Below are positions 57,905 through 64,000 of a stretch of 64,000 nucleotides of DNA, piece after piece. The notes below the pieces were generated by a model. That model ran no database searches, had not been told where the DNA came from, and worked only from the letters and a program-made list of their open reading frames with translations. The position numbers and the translations under genes were made by a program. Source of the stretch: Ailanthus altissimus (Eukaryota > Streptophyta > Magnoliopsida > Sapindales > Simaroubaceae); the NCBI GenBank assembly GCA_946807835.1, contig OX327704.1:3534001-3598000 (forward strand), in the 5' to 3' direction. The first letter of the stretch is position 1. Each line of letters begins with the position of its first letter.

Positions 57905-58270
57905 AACGAAAAGTTTTTATCTTTTCATCAAAAGAAAATTTCTCAGAAAATATTTAAATTGGTATGCACTCATGATATTCTTAAAGTTGGATTATGCCTC
58001 TAAGAATAATGTATGAGATGTGGTGTAAATTAATTAGGTCTCTCTGCAATAAAATCTCAAGAGTTTGAATGACTTAATTCTGCATCTACGTCACAACTAA
58101 AAGTTTTATCTTCCATCAAAAGGAATTTCTTGGAAATATTTAAATGGATATGCATTCATATTACAAGTCAAGATGTTATTAAAGTTAGATTAGTCATATA
58201 ATATGGTATACTTTGGTAAAATTAGGTCTCTTAGAAATAAAATTTCAAGACTTGAAAGTCTCTTAAACCT
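57905..58270. repeat. Tandem duplication, about 190-bp unit
   Basis: AAGTTTTTATCTTTTCATCA and the following AATATTTAAATTGGTATGCA, TTAAAGTTGGATTA and ATTAGGTCTCT blocks recur about 190 bases later with changes. Confidence 0.7.
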
Positions 58271-58823
58271 AAATCAATTGGTATGGCTTTTCGTTATAAG
58301 ATTTTTGTATTTGAATCATGTCCTTTTTTCCATTTTCTCCTACCCTTGACTTTTAAGCATTCACTTGAATAAGATATTAATAAAATTGAAGGGTTAAGAT
58401 TTAATTTTATTTGAGTATGGTAAGATTTTTTTTTTCTGGAGCATTTTGAATATCGTAACTATTAAACTCATTAAATTAGCCTATCTCATTAAACTTAGTA
58501 TATCTCAAATAAGAACTCTTATTAAATATCAAGTATCAGTTGCCATTGTTTTACTACTCTTTTTACCCTTCTTCTCCAACAAACTCGAAACTCAGACTCT
58601 TTCTTCTTCCCATAAATCTCAAACTGCAACAGCTTTTTTTTTTATAATTTAATTTACTTTTATTCTCTTTTTTTTTTGTTTGATTAGAACCTTTCTCATT
58701 TTTAATTATATTGAATTTCGTTTTAAAACAGTTCATATAAAAGGAAATTTTTTTTAACATTTACCAAACACTTTTTTATTAGAAACAGATTGATATCAGG
58801 GAATTAAAAGGGAAAACAAAAAC
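58271..58823. other. Intergenic spacer
   Basis: AT-rich. The open frames at 58,446-58,760 are AT-driven and unlike known proteins. Confidence 0.4.
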
Positions 58824-59746
58824 TCTTAAAAATCAACTAGGCTCTTTAATTTGATATCATTTAGGTATTAACTTTAACTATAGCACCAACACCATTTGTG
58901 GAGATTTTTTGATACCTAAAACCTTCGTGACTGGTAGTTAATTCCTTAAAACTATTTAAGCGAATTGCGAAAGACTTCACTTAAAAATAACTAAGAGTAT
59001 AAAAAATTATGCACACTAAAAGTAAAGAAACAATCACCACAATGTACAAGATATATGTGGTTTAGCGACAAATGCCTATGTCTATAGGGATTAAAGATTC
59101 AATTTATTTTATTAATAGTTTACAAAGAACTCTAGGTCAAAAAAACCTAATAGATCATAAAGATCTCTTAGATCACTAAGATCTTACAATAAAAGATTAA
59201 TTAAGGAATACAATGAATAGTTAAAACTCTCAAAGGATCTATTATCATTCTCTCACACACTCAGTACTCAAGTAATCCCATGATAGCACTTTCTTGCTCA
59301 ATTAGTACTCTAGTGCCTACCTAGCTCTCTATTCTATCTTATGTTTACATCTTTGATTCTTGATTATTCTGAAAGATTATAAGGGTTTATATAGTATTTT
59401 GAACATCCTTATAAACCTCACTTATAGTTGAAATAAGAGTTCATGTGTGTAAGAGTTCAAATTCCGCTCAAAGAAGTTAATTCGAGCTAAAAATGAAAGT
59501 TTTTCAAAATTGAGTCCAATGACGCCACAAAGTGAGTGCTGCAGCACTAGTGATTCTATGTTTAGAGTAGTGAGGCTTAGGCCTGGAAAGGTCCCTTGCC
59601 TGTTTTGACCTTCTCTTTGCTTTCAACTATCTATTTCACTCATTTCTTTGTACGTTTGACTCACACTCAACCTCATTCCAACTCCGAGTTGGTTTCTAAC
59701 TTAAAAATATGTATAAACATAATTTAGAATTACCGAAATTCTAACA
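58824..59746 (-). repeat. 3' LTR of the non-autonomous element
   Basis: Homologous to 60,944-61,834: shared blocks include TGGATTAAAGAT or close variants, CTAAGATCTTACAATAA-type sequence and the GGGTTTATATAGT stretch. The + strand low end is diverged (TCTTAAAAATC for TGTTAGAAAAC). Confidence 0.8.
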
Positions 59747-60943
59747 ATCCCTTCCTTGATTTAAAATCTCTTCAAGAAGCTTTTCTAGAACCTAACCCCC
59801 ATTCAACAAACATTCAATTACTCTATCGCTGATTTAGTTAAGTCTTATGCCCAGACTTAACTCTTTTAAGGCTCGTGACTTCGGTCTCTAATGATATAAA
59901 TGCATCTCTTCTTCAGCAGCCTTTGCATTGTGATCTTCAGTATTACTTAGACACTATCATAATACCTCAGTGGTTAGATCTTATCCCTGCCAACAACCCT
60001 CTTACCATACATTCTTTTTCGATCATTGCCACACTAGTGAGATAATCTTCAATGTTATCCTTGGTCTGCATCCTTTCCACAACCCATGTTCAGTCATACA
60101 TAACATTCTGTTTAAACTTAAAGCTTCAACTATGCTTCTTACCCATATATCCTTTAGTTATCACTTCCATTATTCCTTTTTTTTTTCCTTAAAGAATATC
60201 TTTCTTGATCTAGTAGTCCTAAGAATACTAAGCTTTTTATGAGATTAAAAAAAAATCTCATACCTAATAACTCTTTTACTTTTCACCATACAACCTCAAT
60301 CTTATGGTACCAATTCTCATTATTATAGAAGCTATATCTCTACCCATTAGTATTTTACTACCCCCAATGGATCTATAATTAGTAAATAAAGATCTTTTAA
60401 TACTCATATAAAAACTATACCTTAGAAGCTATCAAGGTTTTCTACAATTTCTTTGTCATCCTCGTAGACTATTGCATCTTTATTTTTTTTTTAAATCTTG
60501 GTTTTTCTCTCTAGATAATTTTTTCCAAGTGCCTTTTTTTTCTTATGATTGCTCATCTTCTTCCATATTTATTATTAGCCTTTCCACTTACAGTCAATAC
60601 AACTACACTATTAAGCTCTGATCTTTTCTCTAATTTATTTTTTAGTTCAATCTAAATAACTCTTCAACCTGACTTGAATCTCGATGATGCATTTTATTTC
60701 ATCATTAGTTGTGGCTTAAGTCTCTTCAAGAGTTGTCTCTAACCTTAAACTCACCAATAAAGTAATTACATTTGCCTCTTTTAAATAATCATCATTCTAT
60801 TAAACTTCTTCATATTTGTGAGTCACAATGATTGAAACAACCTATATTATGCAGCCTATGTACTTAATCTTGATCTATTGCCTATGCTCCATAACTTATG
60901 TTTCTAATTTGGTATGGATCTTAACCTTGACTTTGATACGACT
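59747..60943 (-). other. Internal region of the non-autonomous element, no coding
   Basis: Only purine tract and primer-binding site are recognisable. The + strand 90-codon ORF near 59,970 does not resemble gag or pol. T-rich low-complexity runs are frequent. Confidence 0.6.
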
Positions 60944-61834
60944 TGTTAGAAAACTAGCTACATTCTTTAATTTGATACCACTTAGGTATCAGCCTTATCC
61001 ATCGCACTAAAATTACTTGATAGGGTTTTTCGATGCCCTAATATCACCGTGGCTGGTATTCAACACCTTAAAATCATATAATAGCTTTACAAAAAGCTTC
61101 ACCTATAAGTAACCAAGAATAAAAAAGATTACACATAATAAAGATAAAAAAGATAATCACTACAAGATATAAAAATATACATAATTTAGTGACAAATGCC
61201 TATATCCGTATGGATTAAAGATGTAGTTTCTTTTATTAATAGTTTAAAAAGAACTTTATGTCACAAAGACTTAACATATTGCAAAGATCTCCCAGATCAC
61301 AAGATCTTGCAATAAGAGATTAATCAAGGAATACAACAAATAGTCAGGGCTCTCTTTGAAAGGATGCCATGGCAGGACTCTCTTACGCACTGAGCACTCT
61401 AGTACCTACCTAGTTCTCTATTTTCTTTTATATTTAAATCTTTGATGCTTGATTATTCTAAAGGGTTATTAGGGTTTATATAGTGTTATAATATCTCTAT
61501 AAAACCTAATTCTAGTTGAAATAAGAGTCCATGCATGTAGGAGTTTAAATCTCATTCAAAAAAATTGATTTGAGCCAAAAACAGATGTTTCCAAAAATTG
61601 GGCCTCATGGCACCACAAAGCTAGCATTACGGCACTAGTGATTCTGTGTTCAGCATCATGGCAGTCATGCTTGGAAAGGATCCTCCATTATTCTAACCCT
61701 CTTCTTACTTCTGACACTTTGTTTTACTTCTTTTCTTATACGTCTGATGTGTATTTAATCTCATATCGAGTTCTCATTGGTTTTTAACTAAGGATCATAT
61801 ACAAACATAATTTTGAATTATCAAAATTTTAATA
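60944..61834 (-). repeat. 5' LTR of the non-autonomous element
   Basis: On the - strand it ends TTCTAACA directly before AGTCGTATCAAAG, the primer-binding site. Homologous to 58,824-59,746. Confidence 0.8.
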
Positions 61835-61839
61835 AAAAC

Positions 61840-62384
61840 TAATTTATTAGATATTTTCTTTTACTTGAGCGTTTCATTTAACACATTGTTTAAATTATAA
61901 TTTGATTTAATAGTAGACAAGGAATTAAATATTTTGTTATTTTAAAAAATTCGGCCTCTTTCAGAAGTATTGTGGTGCTTGAATTTCTCTTTTATTTTAT
62001 TTTTTAATTACCTAAAGTTTAACATTTGAGGCAAGAAGAAAGAGTTGCAAGAGAAGATAATCGAGGATAAGTGATTTATTTAATAGCTAAATTCTTGATT
62101 ATAAATTTAGAGGAAATATATAAACGTTTTCATGCCATGTGTTAATATCTTTATAAAATAAAATTAGGAAAACTTAGATAATGAAAAGACTCTAATTTAA
62201 CTAAAATTAAATCTTAACCCTTAAATTATCAATGTTATATGCAAGTGGTTGCTTAAAACTCAAGGAAAGAAAGAATAGAAAGAAAGAAAAATTAGAGAAA
62301 ATGACTATTATCCCTTATGGTATTGGCCAATGTCTATTTATTTCTTTGGTTTCAAAATGAACCAAACTTCCCCTACCATTAAGC
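61840..62384. other. Intergenic spacer
   Basis: AT-rich with nothing recognisable. It leads into the tandem array. Confidence 0.45.
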
Positions 62385-63330
62385 ATATTTCATTATCTAT
62401 TAATTGTTTTCCATAATTTGATAATTTCATCATTGATAATACATGGCTTGACAGTTTTTTCCTAAAGAATTAAGAACAAAGGAAACCACTAGACCAAAAC
62501 TCCCTACTGTTAAGCATATTCCATTATCTTTGAACTTTTTACATGATTTAACAATTTATTCTTAACAATACATGGCTTGATAGTTTTGCTCCTAAAGAAT
62601 TCAGAGCAAAAGAAACTGTATTCCGTTATCTTTAAACTTTTTATATGATTTGATAATTTATCCTGAATAATACATATCCTTAATAGAACATGTCTTAATA
62701 GTTTTGCCTTAAAATAAATTGATAGCAAAAGAAAAAAAAAAGAGTTTAAAAGGATTTGATCAAAAGAAATTTGAGTTTTTCCTTAAAGAATTGAGAACAA
62801 AAGAAACCAGCGGACCAAAACCCCCCTTCCATTAAGCATTCTATTATCTTTTAACTTTTTACATGATTTAAAAATTTATCCTTGATAATACATGGTTTGA
62901 TAGTTTTTCTCCTAAGGAATTAAGAGTAAAAGAAAGCATATTCCATTATCTTTGAACTTTTTATATGATTTGATAATTTTATCCTTAAAAATACACGGCT
63001 TAATAGTTTTGCCCTTAAAAACTAAAAGCAAAAGAAAAAAATGAGTTCAAAAGGATTTGAACAAAAGAAACATGAGTTTAAAATGAGTTTTTTTTCCCCA
63101 TAAAGAATTGATAAAAAAAGAAAGCACTATACTAAAACCCCCCTACCGTTAAGCACATTCTGTTATCTTTTAATTTTTTACATGATTTGAAAATTTATCC
63201 TTGATAATACATGGCTTGATAATTTTACCCATAAAGAATTGAGAGCAAAAGAAGGCATATTCAGTTATCTTTGAACTTTTTATATGATTTAATAATTTTA
63301 TCCTTAATAATACATATTCGTAATAATACA
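62385..63330. repeat. Tandem repeat with a 320-bp higher-order period
   Basis: AAGCATATTCCATTATCTTT or close variants start at about 62,511, 62,830 and 63,150, and again at 62,616, 62,935 and 63,255. Each series has a 319-320-base period, so each long unit has two subunits of about 105 and 215 bases. Other shared words are ATACATGGCTTGATAGTTTT and CCTAAAGAATTGAGAACAAA. About three units are present. Confidence 0.85.
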
Positions 63331-63340
63331 CAGCTTAACA

Positions 63341-64000
63341 TGCAATATCCGAACCCTATTAGTAGTATAGGTGCGTAGATTTTGATATAAAGTAATAAAG
63401 ATACCGTAGGGTTATCCGATTCTAACTCTATTATAAATATTATTTTTATGGTGTGTGTGAGAGGTATTAGACCTAAATTGATAATTTCACACTCGCTCAG
63501 AGCGTCGGACGGTCATGGAATATTTTTGGAATTTTTCTCTATTGGCTTGGAAATTAAAATTTTAATTTAATACATAAATTTTCATTTAAAGGTTATGTAT
63601 GGAACAAGTCTTTGCTGAGAAACACAATCCATATGTTAGAAAATGGACCAATAAGAGACAAGCTCATGGATTGCTAAGTTGGAGGTCTAGTTAGTTCCTT
63701 TGACTATTCTAACTAAATAGTTAGAAAGAAACCAATTAAATTCTTCCATTTTGAACCAATGGCAATTTAGAAATTTTGAGTTAGTTAAGGTGGCAAATTA
63801 AACTTTTAGAAGAGCACTATATAAGGAGGAAGTGTGTAAAATTTTGGCTAAGTTAAAAGTATAACTTTGAGAGCTAAAGAGAGAAAATTTTGGCCATGGT
63901 GAGAAGAGGGTGCTATAGTAAAACCCAAGGCTTTTTCATGATGTTTCATGCATGATCAAGCTAAATACAAGTTCCTAAGATCAATTGAATCTTCCATTAG
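63341..64000 (+). mobile_element. Probable gypsy LTR, cut by the window edge
   Basis: TGCAATATCCGAACCC at 63,341 resembles the TGxAAxACCCGAACC start of many plant gypsy LTRs. A TATA-like CTATATAAGGAGGAAG at 63,827-63,842 is followed by purine-rich leader-like sequence, which would be an LTR promoter. The other end and internal region are outside the window, so this rests on style only. Confidence 0.4.

Larger units (their letters stand above)
58824..61834 (-). mobile_element. Non-autonomous LTR retrotransposon with perfect 5-bp target duplication
   Basis: Two direct repeats of about 0.9 kb (58,824-59,746 and 60,944-61,834) flank 1.2 kb of non-coding DNA. On the - strand the LTR starts TGTTAGAATT. 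A purine tract (AAGGAAGGGAT) sits just before the 3' LTR (complement of 59,747-59,757). After the 5' LTR a decayed initiator-Met primer-binding site (TCGTATCAAAGTC) is at 60,929-60,941. AAAAC flanks both sides (58,819-58,823 and 61,835-61,839). No gag or pol is present, so mobilisation needed another element. Confidence 0.85.

Noticed and set aside
60973..60980. TGGTATCA (minus strand) as the primer-binding site of the 58.8-61.8 kb element
   Set aside because: The same sequence is inside both direct repeats, so it belongs to the LTR. The site just outside the LTR (60,929-60,941) was taken instead.
62385..63330. Repeated units as a CRISPR array
   Set aside because: The units are long (105-320 bp), diverged and AT-rich, and the sequence is a plant nuclear genome.

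Overview
The window is nuclear DNA of a flowering plant, most likely a eudicot. It is AT-rich and has GT-AG introns, tRNA-primed LTR retrotransposons, SINEs, MITEs and a chloroplast protein gene. Only two host genes look intact: an 11-exon gene for a thylakoid PP2C phosphatase of the TAP38/PPH1 type (35,299-39,708, + strand) and a 3-exon gene for an 83-aa PSY-type tyrosine-sulfated peptide precursor (56,339-57,218, - strand). Nearly everything else is mobile DNA in nested layers of decay. The species cannot be fixed from the sequence alone.

Layout. 1-9,275: an L1-type LINE (+) split by a decayed Ty1/copia element (143-6,980) and a solo copia LTR (7,796-8,637). 9,404-12,942: a shortened copia element that keeps LTRs, gag and the start of pol. 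13,861-19,796: a CACTA transposon with diverged ends. It carries intron-containing fragments of two host genes on its - strand, one like glutamyl-tRNA(Gln) amidotransferase subunit A and one like the WD40 protein DCAF13/SOF1, plus two unidentified exon-like pieces. An hAT MITE sits in its AT-rich subterminal repeats. 19,860-20,480: a broken, unidentified coding relic. 21,588-34,775: a - strand Ty3/gypsy element of Tat type, with gag, integrase, a tandem-repeat block and a + strand antisense coding-like region. It is interrupted by a 2.5-kb LTR-like element with a perfect target duplication and by a pair of the same LTR in inverted orientation.

35,299-39,708: the TAP38/PPH1-type gene, with a SINE in intron 10. 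39,840-45,235: non-genic DNA with a second SINE of the same family, two long-TIR elements and MITE remnants. 45,372-54,778: a Mutator-like element (- strand transposase relic) interrupted by a deleted copia element (47,739-51,152, itself carrying a 458-bp hAT MITE with a perfect 8-bp duplication) and by a 2-kb solo LTR-like element (52,418-54,394). 56,339-57,218: the PSY gene, with a short tRNA-type SINE in intron 2. 58,824-61,834: a non-autonomous LTR element with a perfect 5-bp duplication. 62,385-63,330: tandem repeats with a 320-bp period. 63,341-64,000: probably the start of another gypsy LTR, cut by the window edge.

The two host genes are unrelated in function (LHCII dephosphorylation; growth-peptide signalling), and nothing suggests that they are linked. 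The most unusual content is the gene-capturing CACTA element, the LTR inverted repeat and the antisense region of the gypsy element.
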